From contig CM056738.1 of the NCBI GenBank assembly GCA_029844215.1, forward strand, positions 62,587,593 through 62,651,592: a stretch of DNA of 64,000 nt, in the 5' to 3' direction. Each line of letters begins with the position of its first letter. The stretch's first letter is position 1. A model generated the notes under the pieces. It saw only the letters and a list, made by a program, of their open reading frames with translations, was not told where the DNA came from and did no database searches. This DNA comes from Przewalskia tangutica (Eukaryota > Streptophyta > Magnoliopsida > Solanales > Solanaceae). Positions 45,201 through 56,576 of the stretch are shown here, one piece after another. The translations under genes were made by a program, and so were the position numbers.

Positions 45201-45624
45201 CCTTCGCGAGTTAGGTAGAACGTTTCGTCGAAAAACGACTCTAACCGGGTGTTGTGCACAAACATATTTCGGCCGCGGTGCCACATGGGGGTGACACGTG
45301 TCGCCCCCCGATTCGTCCAAAATATTTCGTCTTCCGAAAATATCCATAACGGCCAAAATCTCGAAATCAAAGCGGGCCCCACAAAACCGTAAATTTCTCC
45401 CGTGGGCCCCACGTGACCATTTCCGAAAATAAAATTCCATAATTCTCTAATATTCCAGGAAGTCCGAATACCAAATCTGGGAATCCAATTCCCATTAACG
45501 AACCTTTTTCCTTCACAAAAACCGGAAAATTTTCCGTGGAAAATTCACCTCTTCCTCCTTTCCATCTTTACGCCGTATTCTCGCACGCACGCCCTCGCAT
45601 ACATACTCGAACTACGGTATAACA
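42252..45624 (-). repeat. 3' LTR of minus-strand element F (U5 end missing)
   Basis: Matches the F 5' LTR from about 48125 to its end. It contains the CGCATGAGG repeats (about 42720-42960) and a minus-strand TATA box (44938-44945). It has two successive U3 palindromes, at 45109-45130 (GAGGGTGCCA...) and about 45287-45308 (GGTGACACGTGTCGCC). It ends GGTATAACA. It lacks the terminal 350 bp because of the junction at 42251. Confidence 0.88.
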
Positions 45625-47099
45625 TTCTTCCCCTTAGAAACATTCGTCCCGAATGTTCCTTTCAAGTCCCCAAACATACAAGTCACGATATAGTCTCTAC
45701 TACTATACTTATGAGAACAATCTCGCCACACTGCCATGGAAACACTCGCGCAAAGACTTACATCCAAGCCCACGAGGAAACACCTCTATATCACCACAAA
45801 TAAAACCACTTTTGTCACTTTGTCGCGAGCCTTGCCGACGACCCAACAAATGGTACCGGCCGCATGCGATCATCGGAAGCCGTCAGACACTCGAACCTCT
45901 TACCACATTTACATCGCTTTAGTTTCCAAAACTCGGGTTACTATCTCTTTACGTGGGCATCATTAATCGGGAACATTCTCGATGGATCTTCGATACTTTC
46001 CAACATAACAATGCGAAGACCGGACGCCCCGCCTCTTAAGTCGGACAAAAGCTAACATATAGGCAACCCGCCTATTCTTCACATGAACTCTTAAAGGCCC
46101 AAAGTAACCCGCTAAGTTCCTTTTGTTTCCAAAACTCGTCACACCGTCCGGTGGTACTTTCAAGAAGACCGACCACAACTGAACTCTAAGCTGCCGCCGA
46201 TCATCCGCACGATTCCTCCGAGCCGCCGTAACTTCTTCTAGACGAGCTTTACCCTATCCACCGTCACTGGAACAAGCTCGATCCAACTATTCGAACCTTG
46301 CCAACATCGAACCAATCGACCGGCCACTTACCCTTCTGCCCCTACAAGGCTTCGTACGGCGACAGCCGAACACTGAAATGGTAGCTTAAACGCCCCCTCC
46401 ACCGGAGACAACAATCCTCGCAACTACCCCTGAAATCCACACCGCCCGAGGGCGACGCGATTCGAGACTCACTGAGTCCTTAACCCCGCTGGAAAAACTT
46501 CCAAACAAAACAGCCGTAACTCGGGCTCCATGCGCCATAAGGTGAAGGTAGGCACCTCGTGCGCCTTTACAACCTTTACGATAAATCAACATCGCCGAGT
46601 GAACGGTCCCGATCAAGAACACGATGGGTGCAGCCCATCGACCGACCACTGGTCGAACGCATCCACGAACTCGTACGCTAGTTAACTAAACTCGAGCCTA
46701 ACACCCTCGTGACCCTACCACAAGGCGGGACCACCACAACCAGACCCCACCACCAAACATGCCGCGGGTTGACCCGCAACGAGGCCTCAACCCGACCCGG
46801 CAAGGCGCAAAATACTATCTCCCCGAAGGAACAATCTCTCAAAACACGTTACGAAAACCTAGCGGTCTTCTTAGCTCAACTACCCTCTTTCGTTTCATAC
46901 CACTTAGGGACCTATCCCAAACATAGCTCACGTGCACTATGCACTCCGATAAGGATCAAACATAACACTACACCTTTACTCGAGATGGCCTTACCTCTAA
47001 GGTCTGTACGTATAACACTCTAAGGCTCACACCTTCTCTATCCCCCAAAATCTTACTCGGTTAACCCACCCTGATTTCTAATCACAACTACCACGCTAT

Positions 47100-47700
47100 C
47101 GTAACATAGCACTTAAGGTATACTCACCTTGAAAGTTACCAAGGACCTCACGCTCGCCCTCTTCTCGTTGTCCTTGGTTAACCCGTCGATCTCTACGCTT
47201 TTTCGCTGCCAGACATAAGCCCGCATACGTGCCATGCCAAGCCCAATCAAGAATTACTCTTGCACAACCTCTCTTAGGTAGTCATCAAGACTCGCGTACA
47301 TCGGTATAATCTCCGTGGCCAAACCCATAGCTAGTAACGGTCGCCTCTTTGCAATCTATATTCATCGCTCTGGCCGTGGAATCAAGGTTCAAATATCATG
47401 GACGCGTAGGAACCGCCGCCACCGCGGCTAAACTCACGGGCTAGTGACGTCGCAGAAATCCCGAATGAAGCACTACCCTAGGTAATGATTGGGCTGTGCC
47501 TCGCAACCTTCTCAACTCAACTCGCAGCCTCCTGGCCGCCTCGCCTCCGGGCGGGTTGCCTCACGCGAGGCATAACGATAAGGGAATGAATTTCGTCGAG
47601 GGTCCAACTTACAACACGCCTCTAAGGCACGATCTGAGTGAGAAGAATAGAAACCAATCCTAAATATCCTATAGCCTCCTCGATTATTGGTGTGGTGCAC
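47100..47700 (-). pseudogene. gag: Remnant of gag in element F
   Basis: The leader (about 47613-47660) matches the C leader before gag. Minus-strand sequence near 47140-47160 ends in GGTAACTTTCAAGG, the SFGNF piece seen in G and N gag. It then jumps to the post-gag block, so the zinc-knuckle region is deleted. No frame of useful length remains. Confidence 0.5.
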
Positions 47701-47758
47701 AACACCCGATAATCAAGACTTCATCGATACGGTCTCAGACACTTTCCGAGGATTAATC

Positions 47759-47769
47759 GCTCGATACCA
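47759..47769 (-). other. Damaged primer binding site of F
   Basis: TGGTATCGAGC against the expected TGGTATCAGAGC; the change is at the CAG trinucleotide. Confidence 0.8.
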
Positions 47770-47773
47770 CTTT

Positions 47774-50700
47774 TGTCACGACCAAATCGCCCGTGGATCG
47801 TGCCTTACCCCGCACCCTAGTGACACAACATCAGTAATCGAACATAAACAACAACATGAGATAACGTAAATATAAAACAATAATCAGGAAACTTGCTCGG
47901 CATATATATAACCATCAACTCTTTTACAAATGAAAGCCTTAATCCTTTTTACCAACCCCGCCCACAACAAGATTACTGCACCTCTAGGAATGATACGACA
48001 CAATGGCGGACAGGGCCCGCCAAACCCCGAATGTAAACACTTACTACGACGGGGACTATACCACCGATAAGCCTCCGAGAAACGGAGCTTCCCAAACGCT
48101 GAATCGTGACCGAGAGCTAGGATCAACGATCGATGTACCTCAACTGCGGCATGAACGCAGCCCGGGCGAGGTCGCAACAACAATTTAGTATGTGAAACTA
48201 AAAATAAATATCAGAAATGAAATCATAGTAGTCTATACAAAGCAGAGACATGTATGATAACCAAACTACGATTCACCATAAATAAGCCATGTCAAGTCGT
48301 GGACTCACACCTCAAGTCATCACTCAATTTAACAATGGGTCTCACGCCACAACATCAATCGTGCGTGGAATACCTTCTCACCGCCAGCTTTATGATATAC
48401 AAGCACCAAGGAATACATATGAACACCGTGTCCCACGTGTCCTAATAAAAGCATGCAGGTACGAAGGCATAGCCGACTACTAACACCTACGCATCAACAA
48501 GGTCATAAATCAGATCATAAGATCTGTCTGCATCCACATGATCAAAGCCGCCACTTGCCCGCAGATCTAATGCGCGCGTCTAGTCCCGAACTTCCCGCAG
48601 CCCGCATAGGCCAATCTCATCGGCCGCATGAGGTATTCCCGCATCGAGGGTAGCTACTCCCGATCGCCCCGACTTTCGAGTCCGCACGCCACGCGGACCG
48701 CATGCCCATAAAGGACGACACTAACACGAACTCTCGTAGCTCGCATAGGCCCTCAGACCCACATGAGGTATTCTCGAATCATGGTCCTGCATCACCGAGT
48801 CTACCCCGCATCGGAGGGCGCTTAACCCGGAATCATCTCAAGAGATGAATGCCACAATACTATCATAACGACCGATAGTTAATAAGCACAATCAAGGAAA
48901 CCCTTACACAAACATCACAAGATACTAACACACGTAGCATCCTAACAAGTTTACTTATCAAAGCAACATGAAAGTATTACAAGGCTATCACAAACAAATA
49001 CATTCAATTTATTCACACAATGTAATTTCTACTAGCAAGTTCTGGTATCTATCCCCAAATTAATTCACACATTAAAATCAAAAAAAGATCTGTTCTTTCA
49101 CATAAGTCACACAATACGTAGTATAAAATAGAGTGATCGTCCTTTTAAGAAAACCAAAACTCTTACCTTTGTAAAATCAAGTAACAACATTATTTTTCAA
49201 ACGCCCAAGTTTGCCTAATTTCAAATGTTCACGCTTGTTTTAGAAAGGTTTCAGAGTTCATAGTCTTATTCATTTAAGAATATAATTCTCTTTTAAACAA
49301 CTGAGAAACATAAGCCTTATATGAGTAGGATATTCTTGTTTATAACAATCTCATTACAAAGTGCATGATCTAGGAAATATCATTTTGTCTCATCTTAGCT
49401 TCTATGCGGATGGAAGTTTCTCTCGTTTTAATAATACTTAATTATTCAAAACATTTCCTTTTATTAACGCCGCAGTTGGTTTGTCGATACACATTCGATT
49501 TCAAATCAAGAAAGCATTCTTAAGCCGTTATACCTAACTTCCCATAAAGCTAGTATAACTCTTAAGTTTTCAAACACCAAGTATTACTTCTCTTTCAAAA
49601 TGATTCAAAAATCTTTTGAAATACTTCAAGTTCTTTCTTATCATATAACAAGCCGCTTATAGTTCAAATCGATTACCTTTTAAAACCACATGTATTTTCT
49701 TACTAACATAAAGTCGTTATAACCAACTTCCCATAAAGCCGTTATAACACTTTATGTTTTAAACCACTCAAACACATTTAGCACATGACGTCTACCGTAC
49801 TACATAGTTCACACATATCATGCTAGAAGAGATAGGAAGAGGTTCACATACCGCGACGCAGTATCGACTAATTGCAAAACGCCCAAGTACTTCCAACCGC
49901 CGCTACTCCTTAAGCCAAGTAGAACGCGCCACACGTAGTACTTCAACCTATAGGGCCACAAGGCGCTTTATTAACATCAAGATCTTATCGTAGAACATTC
50001 TACGTAAAATTCGCAAAGACCTCCCCGCAACAAATGCAAATCTCCTCCTCTACGGACCGGCTACCAAGCCAACCAGGGGTTATACATCTAAACCTAACGG
50101 GTCCAATACTACTCAACTGTACTACTAAACAAGACTACTGTAATACACCCCTATGTAATTACAGTTGCTTCTTCAGCTTAAGTCCAAGGACATTGCCACA
50201 AGCTATGTTCGCTTATATATATATATTATAATTAAACTATATTATCTAACAACATGTTATTTCCAATTACAATAGAGGGACAAGATTTTTACCTCGATAA
50301 GCCCATAATTATCCAAGTATAAAGTCGATCTGGGCAATCGTTTAGCTCCAACTCCGAGCGCCCAACCCGCTCTAAACCACCCTTAGAAGTTCTAACTAAC
50401 TTCTACACAAAACTCCAACTGACTATGGAGATTTTCCTAGAGTTTCGGTTTTGTGGACCGACGGGAAGTATAATAGTATTTCCGGCTTTCAGATAGGTAT
50501 AACCTTAGAATACTACAAGGTATACTAAGGTAATTTGGGCATTATAACAATACTGAGAGTATTTCCTACCAAGAGTGGGTACCCCACGGCACACCACTAG
50601 GAGTGGGTGTACTTCTGGCCAAGGCCTCAGGAGGGTGCACCTCGGCCAAGGCCTCACAAAGGAAGAGGGGAGGGACGAAACCAACAAGGAGGAGGAGGTT

Positions 50701-51435
50701 TTCAAGACTTGAAATTATGGAATGGATGAAGAAGTCTTCAGGGGAGGTATTTATAGGCAAGCAAAGGACAACCAATGGCCAAGATCTAGCCAAGTGGGGG
50801 CAAGTGGAGGCCAAGATATGCCCAAGTGCCCCTAGACCCTACTCCTTAAAACCTCACAAATATCTACACAAAAATCAACCAAGCCTTAGCTCATTCAATC
50901 GGCCCTAACGCCTCTTTCAAGTCCACCAACGAGGTGCAGTTGCCCTCTCGTTGGTCCAAAACGCTTGCCTCTCGGAAAAATCCGCAAAAATACTAAATGA
51001 CATAGCCGTAATTTACCCTTCGCGAGTTAGGTAGAACGCTTCGTCGAAAAACGACTCTAACCGTGTGTTGCACAAACATATTTCGCGGCGGGTGCCATAC
51101 GGGGTGACACGTGTCGCCCCGATTCGCCCAAAATATTTCGTCTTCCAAAATATCCATAACGCCAAAATCTCAAATCAAAGCGGGCCCACAAAACAGAATT
51201 TCTCCCGTGGGCCCCACGTGACCATTTCCGAAAATAAAATTCCATAATTCTCTAATATTCCAGGAAGTCCGAATACCAAATCTGGGAATCCAATTCCCAT
51301 TAACGAGCCTTTTTCCTTCACAAAAACCGGAAAATTTTCCGTGGAAAATTCACCTCTTTCCTCCTTTCCAATCTTTCTGCCGTATTCTCGTACGTACGTC
51401 CTCGCATACATACCCTGGAACTACGGGGTATAACA
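47774..51435 (-). repeat. 5' LTR of element F (3662 bp)
   Basis: Begins TGTCACGACC at left and ends GGGGTATAACA at right. Target duplication at right is ATTCC (51436-51440), matching the uninterrupted sequence GTAGTATTCCAAGG in G (56981) and H. It has short repeats (about 48590-48830), a TATA box (50748-50755), the second palindrome GGGGTGACACGTGTCGCCCC (51101-51120) and a degraded first palindrome near 50932-50955. Many small differences from the 3' LTR lie at CTG/CAG or CCG. Confidence 0.9.
51101..51120 (-). promoter_or_regulatory. G-box palindrome in the F 5' LTR
   Basis: Twenty bases with arms GGGGTGACAC and GTGTCGCCCC around CACGTG; one arm base is unpaired. Confidence 0.65.
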
Positions 51436-52066
51436 ATTCCAAGGTTACACCTATACTAAAAGCCCAGAAATACTATTATACTTCCTTTAGTCACAAAAAC
51501 GAAACCCTAAGGAAAATCTTCATGGCCAGGATAAGTATTAAGAAGTTGAGTAACGCCTAAGGGTTGTTTGGAGCGGGTTGGAGCACACGGAGTAGGAGCT
51601 AAACGTTTCTCAGGATCGACATTTAACTTGGATAATTTTGGGCTTACCGAGGTAAATACTCTTGTCCTTCTATTGTAATTGGAAACTACATACTGTAGTA
51701 GTATAGAACTGAATATAAGATACATGTAAGGATATTCTGTAAGAGAATTAAATCAATACACATCAAGAATATTAAAGAAGAAGATCAATCATTTTACATG
51801 GGATCGTATTTACTGAGAATTGTGTAGTTTGACTGTAGGTCGCCAATTTTCCGTGGGATAAGGAATCAGATCTACAAATGTTTTTCGTAATAGTCTAGAC
51901 GTTGATAGACTTATATGACCAATATAGGTTGAAGCATGAGTGCGTATTCTACTCGGGGTGGAAAGGCTAGCAGGATTACAAGACGCTGGAGCTATTTGCT
52001 AATAGTCGATAAATCGTCACGAGGTATGTGATTCTTCATATACTCTTGAGCATGATATTTTTAAAA

Positions 52067-52068
<2 letters not shown>

Positions 52069-52102
<34 letters not shown>
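52069..52102 (+). repeat. TA dinucleotide microsatellite in the G 5' LTR
   Basis: About 17 TA units. The same place in the 3' LTR (about 57628-57643) has about eight and in H fewer still. Confidence 0.9.
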
Positions 52103-52107
<5 letters not shown>

Positions 52108-52929
52108 GGTAGACGTACGTGCGTTAACTGAACGTAGTTTTACGGCAATGTCTTTTGACTTAAGCCTGAATAATAAGAATCTTGAAGTATTTCAAAAGAA
52201 TTAAGAAATCGTTTTGAAAGAAGAGTAACACTTGGTTTTGAAAGTTAAGAGTTATACTAGCTTTATGGGAAGTTGGGTATAACGACTTAAGAGTAATAAA
52301 ATGAATGGTTTATTGATTTTAAAAGTTAAGAGACTTAATCTTAAAAGATAAGAGACTTGACTTAATTGATTTAATATGAATTTTATTAAAAAACATGAAA
52401 CCTCATTCGTGAGTAATGAGTACTTGGTTTGTAAAAGGAATAATGTTTTACTGGTTTCGGAAATGAGAATAAGTATCGAACAAACCACAGCAGCGTTAAT
52501 AAAGGGAAATGTAATGACTAATAATGTATTATTAAAACCAGTAGAAACCGCCATCTGCATAGAAGCTAAGATGAGACAAAATGATATTACATTTCCTAGA
52601 TCATGACTGCTTTAATAAGATTGTTATGAACAAGAATAACCTACTCACACATAAGGCATATATTACTCAACTGTTTTTAAAAGAGAATTATGTTATTAAA
52701 TGATTAAGACTATGAACTATGAAATCTTTCGAAAATAAGAAACGTGAATATTTGAAATTAGGCAAACTTGAACTTTTGGAAAAGAATGTTGTTACTTGAC
52801 TTTAAGAGGGAAAGTGCTTTGGTTTAAAAAGAAGGGCATAATATTGTCTTAATTGTTTTAAAAGGAAAACATGGTAATATCTTAATCTGTCTTAAATGAG
52901 CGTTTAAATGTTATGTTATTATCGACACC

Positions 52930-53340
52930 GCTGCTCATAGGATGAACCGGAATGTATTTCACTGACTACCGCTCATGGGATGAACCGAATGTATTTCACT
53001 CGACTACCGCGTTCATAGGATGAACCGAATGTATTTCACTGACTACCGCGTTCATAGGATGAACCGAGAATGTATTTCACTTTCGACTACCGCTCATGGA
53101 TGAACCGGAATGTATTTCACTCGACTACCACGCTCACGATGAACCGAGAATGTATTTCACTCGACACCGCTCACGGGATGAACCGAATGTATTTCACCAC
53201 GATACCGAGTCCATGAGATGGACCGAATGTATTTCATGCGACACCGCTGCTCACGGGATGAACCGAATGTATACCACCGATTTGATACCGAGTCCATGAG
53301 ATAGACCGAATGTATTCCATACGATTTCACCTCGAGTCCA
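52930..53340 (+). repeat. Degraded 42-bp minisatellite in the G 5' LTR
   Basis: Units such as GCTCATGGGATGAACCGAATG lack two or more bases in each copy relative to CGTTCATGGGATGAACCGGG in the 3' LTR. The same losses recur unit after unit (CCGGGAATG to CCGAATG, GCGTTC to GCTC). Confidence 0.85.
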
Positions 53341-53965
53341 TGACGGGCCGAGACATGTTACACGTATCACATAACTAATACCTAGGATCGCCGCGAGGAA
53401 GGAGTTCCACTGATGAGGATGACTTTGAGGCGTGAGTCCCCGACTTGCCATGATCACCGTTATATTATGAATCGTAGTTTTGTTATCATACATGTCTCCC
53501 CGCTTTATATAGACTACTATGATTTCATTTACGATTTTTCAATTTCACATACTTGGTACCAGATCGACTCTCCTTCGGGCCGATTCATGCCGCACAGTAG
53601 GTACACCGTTGTTGATCCTCGCCATAGGATCACGCCAACAGATTGGAAGCTCCGCTTTCTCCGAGGCTTATCTTTCGTATGTTTCCGAGTTGTAGGTTCT
53701 CAGACATTCAGTGGTATGGCGGGCCCGTCCCCGCCATAGTGTGCATACTCTTGCAGGTCCGTAGAATCTGTGGCGGGGTTTGAAAAAAAGGATGTAACTG
53801 CTCAAAATTTCAGATATATGCAAGGAGGCAACCGCTTGGTTGGCCTGCTTTTTTATCTTATCTCTTGTTTCATATCTGTATGTTTTATATTCCACGATTT
53901 CTCCGATGTATGACTACTTGGGTGCCCGGAGGCACTACCACGCCCCGAACGGGTCGTGACAAAAG

Positions 53966-53977
53966 TGGTATCGCAGC
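53966..53977 (+). other. Damaged primer binding site of G
   Basis: TGGTATCGCAGC in place of TGGTATCAGAGC, four bases after the LTR end. Confidence 0.85.
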
Positions 53978-54164
53978 GCTTAATCCTCGAAAAGTGTCTA
54001 CAGACCGTGTCTAGTAGAGTCTTGATTATCGGTGTGTTGTGCACCACATCTATAATCAGGAGGCTGCAGGACATTTAGGATTGGTTTCCATTCTTCTCAT
54101 TCTGAGATCATGCCTTAGAGCTGTGTTATAACTTGGACCCCTCTGACGCATTTCATTTTTACCG

Positions 54165-55467
54165 CTATGCCTCGCAAGTGCAACCCGCCCAGATGGGCAA
54201 GGCAACGAGGAGCCGCTAGTAGGATACAGAGGAGCACGGGCGCAGCCCGCCAAGACCGAGATAGTGCTTCAGACGACGAGTTTTGCGACGCCGCCAGCCC
54301 CAGCAGAGTTTAGAGCCGCAGCAGTGGCTGCTGAGACCACAGTACCTGAGCCTCCAGTCCCACAGCCTGGAGTAGAGGAGTTGGGGTACAAAGAGATGGC
54401 CCGCCATCGCCGTGATCGTGGCCGCATACGAGATAGGCCGGATGCAGCAGCCTGGGCCCAAAGAGTACCCATGGTTCACCCTAGATCGGATAGTTTGAGG
54501 CTACGGGACTTTCTGAGTTGTAGCCCGCCAGAGTTCTACGGGTCGAGGCCTGAGGATGATCCGCAGGAGTTCATTCGACAGTTACAGCGGATCATGAGAG
54601 TGATCAAGGCTTCGGAGACCGAGTCGGTGGTCTTAGGTTCGCATCGGCTGCGTGATACTGCAATGATCGTTTGATTCGTGAGCCGTCTCGGGAGAGTATG
54701 CACTTCCACCATATGGAGCGAAGTTCTCGTGGGCATTTCTTGCACATTTCTTGCCTCCACAGATGAGAAAGGCTCGCCGCAGATTTTTGACGCTGAGACA
54801 GCACCGCGACGGTTCGGGAGTACAATGTGGAGTTTGACTCATTAGCTCGGTACGTCCCCGCATTGGTAGCCGACATGGAGGACAGAGTGCACCGCTACGT
54901 CACCGGGCTTGATGACTACTTAGCAGAGGCTTGTTCGGGTGTAGCTCTTCAGCCGGGCATGGACATTGCCCGCATACAGGCTTATGCACTGGGATGTGAG
55001 GAGCGGAGAGGTCGACGGAATGACCGAGATCAGCAGAAAAGGGCCAGGACAGCAGGGTCCTTTGGTAACTTTCGAGGCGGACCGCCAAGAAGAAGCTAGT
55101 TATGTACCTCGACCGCATGCAGTGGTCCTCCGCACGCCGGGACGCTCAGTGGTATTCGAGAGCTGGTCAGAGCTCCAGGGCTTCTGGTTTACAGATATAC
55201 ACGGGTTCTAGCCAGCAGGATTCATGTCCTCAGCCAATGCACGATGTGGCGGCGCCATCCCGGGAATGTCGTCTTCATCGGTGCTTGTTTTACTCGCGCC
55301 GCCGTGGCCATGTGACGAGAGACTGTGCTTATAGGAAGGGTGCAGGAAGAATGACGCAGCCTACCGTCGAGGTGGATCATCACCTTCATACCATGCATGC
55401 GCAGGGCAGGCCTATGATTAGAGTGGAGCAGATGGTACAGGTATATTCTTACCCCTCTAGAGACTAG
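54165..55467 (+). pseudogene. gag: Decayed gag of element G
   Basis: Better preserved than the gag of C. It starts MPRKCNPPRWARQ at 54165. The frame then shifts, and 54264-54674 reads through FRAAAVAAETTVPEPPVPQPG and FLSCSPPEFYGSRPEDDPQEFIRQLQRI, a capsid-like region. A further shift leads to 54827-55099 (VREYNVEFDSLARYVPALVADMEDRVHRYVTGL...RTAGSFGNFRGG). The zinc-knuckle region (about 55225-55345) is recognisable from RECRLH and GHVTRDC, but its first cysteines are lost. Several indels lie at CTG/CAG, so part of the decay may be consensus error. No protease or pol follows. Confidence 0.82.
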
Positions 55468-56330
55468 TATGCGTAGATGATATGATGAAGTGCTAAGTAT
55501 TATGTTCAGATAGCATTATGTTAAAATTTTGTTTAGAAAACATGTTTAAGGGAAAGTTTGGGGACAGGGAAAGTGTGAGCCTTAGAGCTTTACACGTAGA
55601 GACCTTAGATGCGAGGCCATCTTGAGTAAAAGATTTATGTTTGTGTTGACCTTTATCGGAGTGCATAGTATATGTGGGATAATTCCATGGGTTGTGTAAG
55701 ATGGAAGTGGTAGCCTTCAGGACTTGAATAGGTAAGATTGTTCCGGATCAGGAGAACAAGTGTTTGACGCGATAGCGGGTCGGGTTGAGGACGTATTGCG
55801 GGTCAACCTGTAGCCCTGTTTAAGGTGGGGTCAGTTCTGGGTGGTCCCGCCAGGTTATAGGGTCACGAGGGTGCTAGGCCCAAGTTTAGATGACCATCGT
55901 ATGAGTTCGTGGATATGTTCGACCAGAATCGGATCGTGAAGGTCGGGAATGGCCTTAAAGGAGATTGAGGCTAGTAAGATGACCAAGTTTGGAGATAGCG
56001 ACTCCAGAGATTTTGGAAACTGAAGCAATGACTGAAGTATGGTACGTATACTAGAAGGAGTTCAAGTGTTCGAGAAGAGTACGACGAGCGAGGAAAGAAG
56101 AGGACGTGTGTTAGCAGAATAAAAGAGATCATTTTGTTGTGAAGTGAAGATGCGAAGGGAGTATCCTTTAGACCGGGGTGGAAGCTTTTGTGATGTAGGA
56201 ATGATTTCTCGTGGACTGGGTTAATTATTTTCGCGTAAGTTATTTTGTGGCCAGGTGTGGCGTTGGCAACTTGTTAGAGGAACTTTATCGTTATCTGTCT
56301 TGAGAAGGAACATTCGGGACGAATGTTTCT
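55468..56330 (+). other. Conserved non-coding interior of G, after gag
   Basis: Collinear with 14290-15264 in C. It includes CGGGTTGA...TCAACCTG (55781-55810) and the hairpin AACATTCG-GGA-CGAATGTT (56309-56327). No frame or domain seen. Confidence 0.75.
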
Positions 56331-56343
56331 AAGGAGGGGAGAA
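56331..56343 (+). other. Polypurine tract of G
   Basis: AAGGAGGGGAGAA abutting the 3' LTR; identical to that of C. Confidence 0.88.
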
Positions 56344-56554
56344 TGTTATACCCCGTATTTCCAGAGTATGTACGTGAGGCGACGATAAAAGTTTTTAGCC
56401 TTAAGTAGGCAAAGTGTCGAAATTTGTGCACAACTAGCGAAAAGAGTCGTTTTCCGACGAAACGTTTTCCGGACTTTGCGAAGGGAAAAATACGGCTATG
56501 TCATTTATTATTTTTGCGGATTTTTCCGAGAGATGAAATATTTTGGGCCAACGA

Positions 56555-56576
56555 GAGGGTGACAAGTGTCACCCTC
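56555..56576 (+). promoter_or_regulatory. U3 palindrome of the G 3' LTR
   Basis: GAGGGTGACA, AG, TGTCACCCTC: both arms perfect. It lies about 170 bp before the TATA box at 56747. Confidence 0.7.

Larger units (their letters stand above)
45625..47773 (-). mobile_element. Interior of element F (2149 bp)
   Basis: Bounded by the reversed polypurine tract (45625-45635) and the primer site (47759-47769). From right to left it has the leader, a badly decayed gag and the conserved non-coding block with the inverted repeat at 46765-46794. There is no pol. The primer site reads TGGTATCGAGC on the minus strand, one base short of TGGTATCAGAGC. Confidence 0.85.
51436..53961 (+). repeat. 5' LTR of element G, 3' four-fifths
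   Basis: Begins in the middle of the LTR at ATTCCAAGGTTACACC, where F had inserted. The first 600 or so bases are missing, lost in the deletion at 42251. It contains a long TA run (52069-52102), a scrambled minisatellite (about 52930-53340) and the terminus GGGTCGTGACA. It differs from its own 3' LTR by very many small indels in the last kilobase. Confidence 0.9.

Noticed and set aside
46709..47023. 104-codon plus-strand frame
   Set aside because: Antisense to the non-coding interior of F, with no counterpart in C or G.
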